A stretch of 64,000 nucleotides of DNA from the NCBI GenBank assembly GCA_964409685.1, contig CAYPEJ010000001.1:186001-250000 (forward strand), given 5' to 3'. Origin of the DNA: Clostridium_AI sp964409685. Its GTDB lineage: Bacteria > Bacillota > Clostridia > Lachnospirales > Lachnospiraceae. Made by a program: the position numbers and the translations under genes. A model generated the notes under the pieces. That model was given only the letters and a program-made list of their open reading frames with translations, did not search any database and was not told the DNA's origin. Positions 28,265 through 36,339 of this stretch are shown here, piece after piece. How positions within the stretch are numbered: the stretch's first letter is position 1; each line of letters opens with the position of its first letter.

Positions 28265-29467
28265 ATGTGTATGAAAGATTATAAATTCAGAACGAAATTG
28301 TTTTATGATAGTGATATTATCAAGACCCTGACAGAGAAAAAAATTAAAGTTGTTCCTAATATTATTTTTATAGACCTCCTTTATCAATATTTGGAGATGC
28401 AAGGAGAAGACATCTATGAAACGAAACTATATGATATAGAGTTTAGGCGCGCAATTATTATAGAGGGAGAGAAAAATTATCTTTTGGAATTTAACCTGTT
28501 TACTGGAAAAGCAGGGTACTATAACGTTACATGCAGGTATGCATGCTATGAGGGAGATACTGATTTATCATGGTGCGTCGGATTTACTGGCAAATTGCAA
28601 TTTAACAATCCAATAGAAAAAGATACGATGAAGTTGCCAGAACTTAAGGAACCTAAAGATATGCTGGAGGATGTGTATCTTCGTTTAGAAGAAAAAAATA
28701 TTCAATACAGCAGTTCCATGCATGTAGGAGGGGGGATTTACAAGCAGGATAATGGAATATTGGTCAAAATAAACTGTAATCCAAACATTGAGAGATATGA
28801 AGATGATTTTGTAATTTCACCATTTTTATTAGAGTCTGTATTAGTAATAGGGGAGGATTATGCAGAGCAGGTTTTACGAAAGAAAGATAACGTAGGTATA
28901 CCTCTTGATATTTCTTCCATGAAATCATTTCGATTGTATCGCAAGGTGGAAGATTATGTGTATCTAATAATCAAAAAAGATAGTATTACTTTTGAGAAAA
29001 GTGGTATTGGATTCGATGCGGATCTTTATGATAAAGATGGAATTCATATGGCCGAATTGTGTAAACTGTCCATTGGTTCGGTGACAAGAGAACAATTAGA
29101 TGAATTGATTCAATGGGAAAATGAAAAGAGATATTGTGATGTCCAGAAAGAAAAAACGTACTGTGGACTTTTTTGCAAGATATGTCCATCATATATTGCA
29201 TCCTTACCAGGTTCTAAAGTTACAGATGAAATGGCGCGAAGTTTCTGGATAAATTATTGTAATTTAGACATTGGTGATGGAACGGCACGTTGCGACGGAT
29301 GTATGGTTAATAACGGTAGACTAGTGGGGCATTGTAACGGATGTGGAGTACGGAAATGTGCAATGAAAAAGGGCATATTATTATGTGAAGACTGCTCCAA
29401 GTATCCTTGCAGTGAAATTAAGGATGTTGAAGAGAAAACATCGTATTTGAGAAAGACAGCGAGGTAG
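28265..29467 (+). CDS. Catalytically dead PKS dehydratase-like domain fused to DUF3795
   Basis: The 400-residue product joins two unrelated parts. Residues about 5-285 align by eye with the N-terminal DH of the gene at 23411: VVPNIIFIDLLYQYLEMQG matches AVPGVTFLDLIYRFLQMRG, and FDADLYDKDGI matches FDVEIYNKNGV. The catalytic His position is Leu (KTLTEKK in place of RDHQLHQ) and the catalytic Asp region reads LLES instead of FLDG, so dehydration is not expected. Residues about 297-395 carry a DUF3795-type Cys-rich domain: CGLFCKICPSY, CDGC, CNGC, RKCAMKKG, CEDCSKYPC, probably a metal site. The start is ATG 28265 or ATG 28271; GGGGAAGGG precedes both. The gene has no KS or ACP and sits just after the PKS terminator. 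A scaffold, product-binding or regulatory role is possible but is inference. Confidence 0.85.
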   Translation: MCMKDYKFRTKLFYDSDIIKTLTEKKIKVVPNIIFIDLLYQYLEMQGEDIYETKLYDIEFRRAIIIEGEKNYLLEFNLFTGKAGYYNVTCRYACYEGDTDLSWCVGFTGKLQFNNPIEKDTMKLPELKEPKDMLEDVYLRLEEKNIQYSSSMHVGGGIYKQDNGILVKINCNPNIERYEDDFVISPFLLESVLVIGEDYAEQVLRKKDNVGIPLDISSMKSFRLYRKVEDYVYLIIKKDSITFEKSGIGFDADLYDKDGIHMAELCKLSIGSVTREQLDELIQWENEKRYCDVQKEKTYCGLFCKICPSYIASLPGSKVTDEMARSFWINYCNLDIGDGTARCDGCMVNNGRLVGHCNGCGVRKCAMKKGILLCEDCSKYPCSEIKDVEEKTSYLRKTAR

Positions 29468-29639
29468 AAATATTAAGAAATGAATAGAAAAGGATAAAGA
29501 GGAATTATAGGTCCAGATGATAAGATTACGGAGCGGAAAGTGAAGTCATTAAAAAGAACACAGTTAGATTTCTTTGATTATTTGTAGAAAGGGTTTTTTT
29601 ATGGAAACAAAGGAATCATTTTTGGTAAGGGGGGAATCT

Positions 29640-31649
29640 ATGAGATTAGCATATATGTGGGTACAAAACTATAGGGATCTTTTTATAGATCAAGAATTTA
29701 GATTTAGTAATCAGGTGCTTGTTTCTAAAACAATTTTAGAAAGTAAAAAAAGTGAAGTGAAACTCAATATTAGAATTGAAAAAAATGAAAAGTATTTTTT
29801 TGGAAACGATTTTTATGGAGGCAATATATTAGATGCAGCAGTAGCGGTAGGAAGAAATGGTGCAGGAAAAACAAGCTTAATAAGTATGCTTTTAGAAACT
29901 ATGCCAAATATAATGGAGCTAAATCAGTCATTGGAATTAGTTGATAACAAAATGGAAATTAACGAAGAGACTAAGAGTAAATATCATTCGATGGTTCAGG
30001 TTTTTTTATCAGATGAGGCAGATGACTTAAAAATTTTTGTGTATTGTCATAATGTAAATGTCGTGAATGAAGAGAGTTATCCTGAAATAGAATTTTTGAA
30101 GAGATGGGAATGTAGATTTCAGTTAAGTTACTTATCCTTTACGAATGTGTTTAATTGGACCGAATTAATTAACAAGTCATATGGAACGGAAGAAAATGAT
30201 TGGCTGGTTCAAAAAAGTGTCTCACCAGCAGCTATTTTGAAAAATAGTTCAGAAGAATATAAGAAGTTGTTTGGGTATTGTACAAATCAAAATATTTTTA
30301 TCAGATTAATACAAGATTTTGCAGTTGAGAAGTCAAAGGATGCATTACAATACTATTTGCAAGTTGAACAAAGAGTGCTTGTAGAATTTATGTTGACAAT
30401 TGATAAGCAAATAAAAAAGAAACTGAATATTTCAGATACTTATGATATTAAGTTTATCGAGTTTGATAGTAATTTACCTATACAATACTTTTGGGATAGT
30501 GTAAACCATCGTTGGGATGCGGAGAAAACAAAGAATTTAAGTGCTTATGATCAATCGGTATTGGAAGCACAGAGGATATATATTCTATTAACAAAAAAAA
30601 TAGAAAAGCATAAAGACAGATTTGCGTTAAATGTCTATATTTATTTATTGACTGAAATGTATCTGGCGGTATGCGCAGATAGAGACAATGAAATAGTCAA
30701 AGAAATATGTATATACGCAGAGGATCAAGAGAACTTTGATATTGAGAATATAGATTTTAAGTTATTAGATAGACTGTGCAATGAACTAAAGAAATTACTT
30801 CAATTAACAAATGTATTGAATCCAGGAGGTTGGCCAGACCAAATATTTAATTGCGTGGAGCAGCTAAAGGAATTGGAGAAGAAGGAATGGGTTTTAACGA
30901 ATCGAAAATTTGAATGGCAGAACAAAGAAAAACTTAGTGACGGAGAAGATTCAGAGTTTTTGAAATGGTTTATTGAACAATTTGATAGAAATTCTTTTTT
31001 TGTAAGGAATATAAGTATTGACTATAAGCCATTGTCATCAGGAGAAACCGCATTTATTCATCTTATGTCTTACATAATGATGGAATTACATAAGGTAAAA
31101 AAAGGAAGCACCGTTTTTCTAATGATTGATGAGGTGGATTGCTATCTTCATCCAGAATGGCAAAGGATAATTATGTCTCTACTGATTCAGTTTTTGAAGA
31201 CGAGAGAAGACTATAAATTTCAATTGCTACTAACATCTCATTCGCCAATTATTTTATCTGATTTTTGCAATGAACAAGTTATTCGACTGGAGAGGGTAGG
31301 CGATTTCTGTAAAAATGAAGTACAGCAAAAGTCGACTTTCGGTGCCAATATATCGTTATTATATACCGATACTTTTTTCATGAATGAGGGATTAATAGGT
31401 CTGTTTGCACAAAATAAGATTAAGGGTGTGATTAATAAGTTAAATCAAGGTGTTGCAGATGAAGAGATGATTAGAATCATTGAAAATATAGGAGATGACT
31501 TTGCCCGTAAAGCGTTACAGGCAAAGTATGACAATATAAGAAGAGAAGCTGGGAAAATTGATTCTAGAGATATTATTAATTCATGTACACCAGAAGAACT
31601 TGAAAAAGTGAGAGAATACATACAACGTATTAGAGAGGAAGATAATTGA
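29640..31649 (+). CDS. ABC/SMC-like AAA ATPase, PtuA-like subunit of a Septu-type defence pair
   Basis: ATG 29640 is preferred because AAGGGGGG lies five bases upstream and the protein then begins MRLAYMWVQNYR, a common opening for this ATPase family; an ATG at 29601 is less well supplied. The 669-residue product has a Walker A motif GRNGAGKTS near residue 77, an LSSGE signature (KPLSSGETA), Walker B FLMIDEVDCYLHPEWQR and a TSHSP switch histidine, as in RecF/OLD-type ABC ATPases. A long helical, charged middle region separates the ATPase halves. The stop is one base from the start of an HNH nuclease gene, so the two are translationally coupled. An ATPase plus a separate HNH protein is the arrangement of Septu (PtuAB) anti-phage systems, and no reverse transcriptase or toxin is adjacent. 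The pair is very AT-rich, and a transposase remnant follows, consistent with horizontal transfer. Confidence 0.85.
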   Translation: MRLAYMWVQNYRDLFIDQEFRFSNQVLVSKTILESKKSEVKLNIRIEKNEKYFFGNDFYGGNILDAAVAVGRNGAGKTSLISMLLETMPNIMELNQSLELVDNKMEINEETKSKYHSMVQVFLSDEADDLKIFVYCHNVNVVNEESYPEIEFLKRWECRFQLSYLSFTNVFNWTELINKSYGTEENDWLVQKSVSPAAILKNSSEEYKKLFGYCTNQNIFIRLIQDFAVEKSKDALQYYLQVEQRVLVEFMLTIDKQIKKKLNISDTYDIKFIEFDSNLPIQYFWDSVNHRWDAEKTKNLSAYDQSVLEAQRIYILLTKKIEKHKDRFALNVYIYLLTEMYLAVCADRDNEIVKEICIYAEDQENFDIENIDFKLLDRLCNELKKLLQLTNVLNPGGWPDQIFNCVEQLKELEKKEWVLTNRKFEWQNKEKLSDGEDSEFLKWFIEQFDRNSFFVRNISIDYKPLSSGETAFIHLMSYIMMELHKVKKGSTVFLMIDEVDCYLHPEWQRIIMSLLIQFLKTREDYKFQLLLTSHSPIILSDFCNEQVIRLERVGDFCKNEVQQKSTFGANISLLYTDTFFMNEGLIGLFAQNKIKGVINKLNQGVADEEMIRIIENIGDDFARKALQAKYDNIRREAGKIDSRDIINSCTPEELEKVREYIQRIREEDN

Positions 31650-31650
31650 G

Positions 31651-32670
31651 TTGATAAAAATTGAGGTATCAGAGGAAAAGTGGAAACAGATTGAAGAAAA
31701 GCACTTAAGATTTGTTCAAAAGTATATTCTAAAGTCCGATAAAAAGGAGATTATTTTTAGTGACCATAATGTCCAATCTAGAATAGCTTATTTTACACAG
31801 AAATACCAGTTAGATTTAAAAGAGGAAGTTTTCATCTCAAGAGATTTGAAAAAGTATGCATTTACCTCTGATGAGCTTTTTCCAGATGATTATTTGATAC
31901 TTACATATCCAAGTGAATGTAGTAACGCAAAAGAACTTAAACACAAAAGAAAAGAATGTGTAGATATAATACTTGATGCATTTGGGTATAAACGTCGTTT
32001 TTCAGACAAGGATGGAGTAAAGATTTCTAATAATGAGTTATGGGGGAGGCATGAATATCTAAATATGTTGGATGTTCATATTTGTCCTTATTGTGGGCGT
32101 CAATATATTACGAGTTATGGGACAAAGAAGAAAAAATGGTCAACGGCAGATATGGATCATTACTATACAAAAGCAATGTTTCCATTGCTGTCATTGAATA
32201 TATATAATATGATTCCGAGTTGTTCAATTTGTAATTCAAGGTTTAAACTGGATAAGGTACAGAGAAAAGATCAGGTGCATTTGTATCCTTATGAGGATTC
32301 ATCTGATTGTATTAAGTTTGGTGTTGATCTAGATTCTTTTGATGCTTTATATAGGGTAAATAAAGATGATATTCATTTAGAGATTAAGGTGATACAGGAG
32401 AAAGAGAAGAGTGAAAATTCTATTGATACTTTTAAATTAAATGAGATATATGATGAACATAGAGGGTGTGCCTATGACATAATCCAAAAGATGAATGCAT
32501 ATTCAGAAGAAAAATTTAATCAGATTTTTAGTAAGGACTTCGCAAATTTATTTTCTAATTATGAAGAGTTAGAGCGTTGTATGTTTGATTTTTTGAATAA
32601 GGACTATCTTGATGAGCCGTTAGTTAAAATGAAAAAGGATATATATGAGCAAGTGAAGTCTATTTTCTAG
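31651..32670 (+). CDS. HNH endonuclease, PtuB-like partner of the ATPase
   Basis: The start is a TTG one base after the upstream stop, with GAGAGGAA ten bases before it; no ATG occurs early enough to replace it without losing the conserved N-terminus. The 339-residue protein carries an HNH nuclease core with two CxxC zinc knuckles: CPYCGR near residue 147, then DMDHYYTK (catalytic His) and NMIPSCSICNSRFK. It has no signal peptide or membrane segment. In Septu systems the ATPase senses infection and the HNH protein cuts DNA, and the tandem order here matches that. Specificity and activity cannot be read from the sequence. Alternative annotations would be a generic retron- or restriction-associated HNH protein. 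Confidence 0.82.
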   Translation: MIKIEVSEEKWKQIEEKHLRFVQKYILKSDKKEIIFSDHNVQSRIAYFTQKYQLDLKEEVFISRDLKKYAFTSDELFPDDYLILTYPSECSNAKELKHKRKECVDIILDAFGYKRRFSDKDGVKISNNELWGRHEYLNMLDVHICPYCGRQYITSYGTKKKKWSTADMDHYYTKAMFPLLSLNIYNMIPSCSICNSRFKLDKVQRKDQVHLYPYEDSSDCIKFGVDLDSFDALYRVNKDDIHLEIKVIQEKEKSENSIDTFKLNEIYDEHRGCAYDIIQKMNAYSEEKFNQIFSKDFANLFSNYEELERCMFDFLNKDYLDEPLVKMKKDIYEQVKSIF

Positions 32671-32712
32671 CATTCTTCCAACCATTATAGTATAATATAA
32701 CAGTTTGGTAAG

Positions 32713-32732
32713 ATAAGGTAACCTGACCTTAT
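32713..32732 (+). repeat. Short inverted repeat after the ATPase/HNH pair
   Basis: ATAAGGT at 32713-32719 pairs perfectly with ACCTTAT at 32726-32732 over a six-base loop. There is no T-tract after it. It lies between the HNH stop and the IS66 remnant and could be a weak terminator or part of the old insertion end. Confidence 0.35.
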
Positions 32733-32756
32733 GTACAGGGGGAAAAATGGAAATGA

Positions 32757-32939
32757 GAAATAGAACAGCTTAAACTACGTCAAAAAGAGAAGTTTGGTGT
32801 TTCCTCTGAAAAGACAGATGAAAACCAGATGACTCTTTTTGACTTTTTTAATGAAACAGAGATTTTAAGGGAACCGATTACAACAGAACCTGACGAAAAA
32901 GTCCTGGTTCCCGTCCATACGAACCATATGTTAAAATAA
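32757..32939 (+). pseudogene. Remnant of an IS66-family transposase (N-terminal piece)
   Basis: A 60-codon frame with no start codon or ribosome binding site reads EIEQLKLRQKEKFG-VSSEKT, then QMTLFDFFNETE. This resembles the N-terminal leucine-zipper/RxxFGxxSEK region and the LFNEAE stretch of IS66 TnpC proteins. An in-frame stop sits just upstream at 32754, and the frame ends at 32939 far short of the roughly 500-residue transposase. No catalytic DDE part, TnpA or TnpB is present, so this is a decayed relic. It marks the right side of the defence pair as a former mobile-element site. Confidence 0.65.
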
Positions 32940-32958
32940 GCCCAGAGGTGATACAAAC

Positions 32959-34083
32959 ATGAACAAATCCAACAAATCCCGAAATGCCTACATGCTCCAA
33001 GGTTCTCTTGCCACCAAAGGCTACGACTGGTGGTGGCATTCCTTTACAGGCGTGAACAGAACTACAGGTAAAGAAAAAGCCTTTTTTATTGAATATTTCA
33101 TCATCAACCCAGAGCTATCCAGTGATAAAGTTATCCATGGACAGAAAACGAATCGCACCGAAGTAATTCGTCCGTCCTACGTCATGATAAATTGCGGAAC
33201 ATGGGGAGAGAATCCAAGACAGCTTCACAATTTTTACCCTGTATCTCAGGCAACATTAAACTGCAAATACCTAGACGTAAAAGTTGCAGACTGCGAACTA
33301 ACAGAAAACTACATGAAAGGACATGTTGATATCAGCGAAGAAGACGCCATCGCTCATCCAGAATACCTCTCCGACTCAGGAAGTATGAGCTGGGACTTAT
33401 CCATCAACAAACAAGTTGCCTTCCATGTTGGCTACGGTGCCTCCAAACTATTCCGAACTCTAAATTCATTTGAGATGTTTTGGCACGCCGAGGGAATGAA
33501 AACAAAATATAATGGAACAGTTACATTAGATGGTGAAATCTACGATGTAACACCAGATACATGCTACGGATATGCAGACAAAAACTGGGGAAGTGATTTT
33601 ACAAGCCCTTGGGTATGGCTATCTAGCAATCACATCGTAAGTCGAATCACAGGAAAAAAGCTAAACAACTCTGTATTTGATCTTGGTGGTGGAAGACCAA
33701 AAGTATTTGGTTTTGCACTGAATAGAAAATTACTAGGTAGTTTTTATTATGAAGGAAAAGACTACGAATACAATTTTTCAAAACCATGGTTATTCAGTAG
33801 TATTAAGTTTGATTGTAAAGAAACAGAGACACACATCATATGGAGAATCCATGCAGAGAACTATCATTCTGTTATGAATTTAGAATGTCATTGTAAGAAA
33901 GACGAGATGCTTCATATTAACTACGAAGCACCAGATGGCTACAAACGTCATAATAAATTGTGGAATGGTGGAACAGCATATGGAAGAATCAAACTCTATC
34001 AAAAACATAGAGGTAGACTTAAATTAATTGATGATATGAATTTTTATCATGCTGGTTGTGAGTATGGAGAATATGATAAATAA
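32959..34083 (+). CDS. Tocopherol cyclase-like / CrtC-like lipocalin protein
   Basis: The 374-residue protein begins 12 bases after AGAGGTG. It has the hallmarks of the bacterial tocopherol-cyclase-like family: MLQGSLATKGYDWWWHSF near the N-terminus, AFFIEYFIINP, GSMSWDLSINK, FEMFWHAEGM and the YADKNWGSDFTSPWVWLSSN block, all Trp/Tyr-rich. Related proteins have a double-barrel lipocalin fold that binds hydrophobic ligands, but in Firmicutes the substrate is unknown. There is no signal peptide or membrane span, so it is likely cytosolic. The next gene, an MBL-fold hydrolase, follows after 26 bp and may be co-transcribed. The codon choice (more C-ending codons, such as tac and atc) differs from that of the AT-rich defence genes upstream. 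Confidence 0.82.
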   Translation: MNKSNKSRNAYMLQGSLATKGYDWWWHSFTGVNRTTGKEKAFFIEYFIINPELSSDKVIHGQKTNRTEVIRPSYVMINCGTWGENPRQLHNFYPVSQATLNCKYLDVKVADCELTENYMKGHVDISEEDAIAHPEYLSDSGSMSWDLSINKQVAFHVGYGASKLFRTLNSFEMFWHAEGMKTKYNGTVTLDGEIYDVTPDTCYGYADKNWGSDFTSPWVWLSSNHIVSRITGKKLNNSVFDLGGGRPKVFGFALNRKLLGSFYYEGKDYEYNFSKPWLFSSIKFDCKETETHIIWRIHAENYHSVMNLECHCKKDEMLHINYEAPDGYKRHNKLWNGGTAYGRIKLYQKHRGRLKLIDDMNFYHAGCEYGEYDK

Positions 34084-34109
34084 ATTATTAAACAAAGGAT
34101 GGAATCAAT

Positions 34110-34964
34110 ATGACTCGTAAAATTACAATGCTCGGAACAGGACATGCAATGGTGACAAAATGTTATAATACATGTTTTACGATTTCAGAGCATTTTGAAC
34201 ATAAAGATCATAAGAATGAAAATAGTAATAGCACAAGTGAGCAACATTTCTTAGTCGATGCAGGCGGCGGAAATGGAATCCTAACGCAGATGGAGCGAGC
34301 AAATATTTCATTTGCAAATATACACGAGATGTTTTTAACTCATGCCCACACGGACCATCTACTAGGGGCTGTATGGGTAGTGAGAAAGATTGCTACTATG
34401 ATGCAAAATCAGAAGTATGACGGAGAATTTTATTTATACTGTCATGATGAAGCAGCACACATACTTCGAACATTTTGTGAAATGACGTTGATACAGAAAC
34501 ATAAATGTTTTATCGATGATAGAATTCATATTTGTGTGGTCGAAGATGGAGAAAAAGTGATGTTGGGAAATAAAGAAATCACATTTTTCAACATAGGTTC
34601 CAATAAGACAAAACAATTTGGTTTCCAACTTCTATGGGAAGATGGAGTGCGATTAGTTTGCCTAGGAGATGAACCGTATCGAGAAACATCGGAACGATAT
34701 GCAAAAGATGCAGATTGGTTGATGAGTGAAGCATATTGTCTTTATGAAGAAAGAGAAATTTTTCAACCATATGAAAAACACCATAGTACAGCGTTTGATG
34801 CAGGAAAACTGGCAGCAGGATTGAATGTTAAGAATTTACTTCTTTATCATACAGAAGATAAAAATTTAGAAAAAAGAAAAGTAAGTTATGTGAAAGAAGC
34901 AAAGGAGCATTATAAAGGGAATGTAATTGTGCCAGATGATTTAGAAGTAATCTGCTTGAAATGA
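34110..34964 (+). CDS. MBL-fold metallohydrolase (RNase Z-like subgroup)
   Basis: The 284-residue cytosolic protein shows GTGHAM near the N-terminus, FLVDAGGG, and the zinc-binding THAHTDH motif around residue 75. LGDEP supplies a later Asp ligand, EAYCL follows, and a His pair near KHHST completes the usual ligand set. The overall pattern (initial GTG, LTHxHxDH, LGD) is closest to ribonuclease Z and related hydrolases. However, the length and the inserted segment (about residues 110-160) suggest a small-molecule or nucleotide hydrolase rather than tRNase Z. The substrate is unknown. It follows the cyclase-like gene with a short spacer and its own weak AAGGAT ribosome binding site. Confidence 0.85.
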   Translation: MTRKITMLGTGHAMVTKCYNTCFTISEHFEHKDHKNENSNSTSEQHFLVDAGGGNGILTQMERANISFANIHEMFLTHAHTDHLLGAVWVVRKIATMMQNQKYDGEFYLYCHDEAAHILRTFCEMTLIQKHKCFIDDRIHICVVEDGEKVMLGNKEITFFNIGSNKTKQFGFQLLWEDGVRLVCLGDEPYRETSERYAKDADWLMSEAYCLYEEREIFQPYEKHHSTAFDAGKLAAGLNVKNLLLYHTEDKNLEKRKVSYVKEAKEHYKGNVIVPDDLEVICLK

Positions 34965-35047
34965 ATTGAATTTTTCAACGTTCATAAGTCTGCTGCTGAT
35001 CGTGTAGAAATCATAAAAAAAGTGAATTATTAAGATATAGTGAAAGA

Positions 35048-35087
35048 AAAAGCATTATGATAAGCATAAGTTTATTATAATGCTTTT
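35048..35087 (+). terminator. Hairpin downstream of the MBL-fold gene
   Basis: AAAAGCATTAT at 35048-35058 pairs with ATAATGCTTTT at 35077-35087, an 11-bp stem with an 18-base loop. The A-run on the left and T-run on the right make it potentially bidirectional. It lies about 85 bp past the stop at 34964 and is the best candidate terminator for the preceding pair. Confidence 0.5.
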
Positions 35088-35192
35088 GTTGGTAAGAGGA
35101 AATTATTGGAAAACTATATTCAAAATTTTATAGAATAAGTAAAAATACAGCTTTGGCAACCGTTTAACTCAAAGAAATTTATAAAAACCATA

Positions 35193-35221
35193 TTGACTAT
35201 AAGTTTTCTATGTTTTATAAT
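35193..35221 (+). promoter_or_regulatory. Near-consensus sigma-A promoter
   Basis: TTGACT (35193-35198) and TATAAT (35216-35221) are separated by exactly 17 bases. Transcription should start near 35228. It is the only strong promoter visible before the opp operon, about 190 bases ahead of oppB, with a terminator-like hairpin in between. Confidence 0.72.
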
Positions 35222-35227
35222 CTAAAT

Positions 35228-35312
35228 TGATATTTAAATTTCTAAACAGATAAAAAACTAGAGCGGGCACAATGGTGTGCATAACTATATGTTATGTACA
35301 CCATTTTTTTTG
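35228..35312 (+). ncRNA. Candidate short transcript or attenuated leader ahead of opp
   Basis: The promoter at 35193 is followed, only about 45 bases after the predicted start, by a 15-bp stem with one G-T wobble (35271-35285 with 35291-35305), a 5-base loop and an uninterrupted T-run to 35311. That geometry would give an RNA of about 85 nt. Either it is a free small RNA, or the hairpin attenuates the opp operon, which begins 105 bases later with no other good promoter. No ORF with a ribosome binding site lies inside. Confidence 0.45.
35271..35312 (+). terminator. Intrinsic terminator in the opp leader
   Basis: AATGGTGTGCATAAC pairs with GTTATGTACACCATT across a five-base loop and is followed directly by seven or eight T residues. 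This is the most canonical intrinsic terminator in the first half of the window, and it points toward oppB. Confidence 0.8.
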
Positions 35313-35416
35313 CAAGTGGAAATAATATGCAATTATTGTTTTTCAATAAGCCCTAATTTATTTAGAAAAATCGAGATTTAGAAGAAATATATCAAAAATG
35401 TAAGGAGAGGGTATTA

Positions 35417-36328
35417 TTGAGAAACTATCTTTTAAAGAGAACAGGTCTCGCAATTATCACAGTGGTATTAATTAGTATGATCACTTTCTTTGCCATGAAT
35501 GCGATACCTGGAGGACCTTTTGACTCTGAAAAGGCGACAAGCCCAGAGGTAAAGGCAGTATTAGAAGCAAGGTACAACTTAGACAAGCCAGTTTTAGAGC
35601 AATATACGATCTACGTTAAAAATTTGCTAAGAGGCGATTGGGGCGTTAGTATTCAGACAGGTAGAAGTATTTCTACCACATTGACAGAGAGTTTCAAGAT
35701 TAGTGCTAGAATTGGTCTAATTGCAGCCATGATAGCAATTATCATTGGAATTGTTTTAGGAAGTATCGCAGCACTTACACGAAATAAATGGCCAGACCGT
35801 TTGATTGTATTCTTATCGACAGTTGCAACGTCCATGCCAAGTTTCGTATTAGCAACCATATTATTGTATGTATTCTGTATCCAACTTGGCTGGATTCCTG
35901 TATGGAGCACCAATAACCAGAATTATACATTGCCTGTAATTGCGTTAGCACTTTATCCTATGGCATACATAACAAGATTAACAAAATCAAGTATGTTAGA
36001 TGTACTCGGGCAAGATTATATTCGTACCGCACGTGCAAAAGGTGTTGCAAAGTGGAAAATCATTTTTAAACATGGATTGCGTAATGCATTAATCCCAGTT
36101 GTAACTTATGTTGGACCGATGATTGCATTCATTCTAACTGGTTCCTTAGTAGTGGAAAATATCTTCACGATTGGTGGTTTAGGAGCAAAATTCATCTCCG
36201 CCATTACCAACCGAGATTATCCATTAATTATGGCAACTACAATTTTTCTTTCAGTCATTATGGTAATTGCAAATCTATTAACAGATATTGCATACAAAGT
36301 GATTGATCCTAGAATTAAATTGGATTAG
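35417..36328 (+). CDS. oppB: Oligopeptide ABC transporter permease OppB
   Basis: The 303-residue inner-membrane permease starts at TTG 35417, seven bases after AAGGAGAGG. It has an N-terminal membrane segment (LAIITVVLISMITFFAMNAIPGGPF), the GPFD and LDKPVLEQY region typical of DppB/OppB, and five further hydrophobic spans. The cytoplasmic EAA loop reads YIRTARAKGVAKWKIIFKHGLRNA, which contacts the OppD/OppF ATPases. It is the first gene of a complete oppBCDFA operon; oppC follows after 11 bp. Its job is uptake of short peptides. Such systems also import signalling peptides in Firmicutes, but no such link is shown here. Confidence 0.96.
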   Translation: MRNYLLKRTGLAIITVVLISMITFFAMNAIPGGPFDSEKATSPEVKAVLEARYNLDKPVLEQYTIYVKNLLRGDWGVSIQTGRSISTTLTESFKISARIGLIAAMIAIIIGIVLGSIAALTRNKWPDRLIVFLSTVATSMPSFVLATILLYVFCIQLGWIPVWSTNNQNYTLPVIALALYPMAYITRLTKSSMLDVLGQDYIRTARAKGVAKWKIIFKHGLRNALIPVVTYVGPMIAFILTGSLVVENIFTIGGLGAKFISAITNRDYPLIMATTIFLSVIMVIANLLTDIAYKVIDPRIKLD

Positions 36329-36339
36329 GAGGAATGAGC

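Noticed and set aside
29498..29587. Thirty-codon frame ending KRTQLDFFDYL before the ATPase gene
   Set aside because: No start codon or ribosome binding site, too short to assign; a decayed gene end is possible but cannot be supported.
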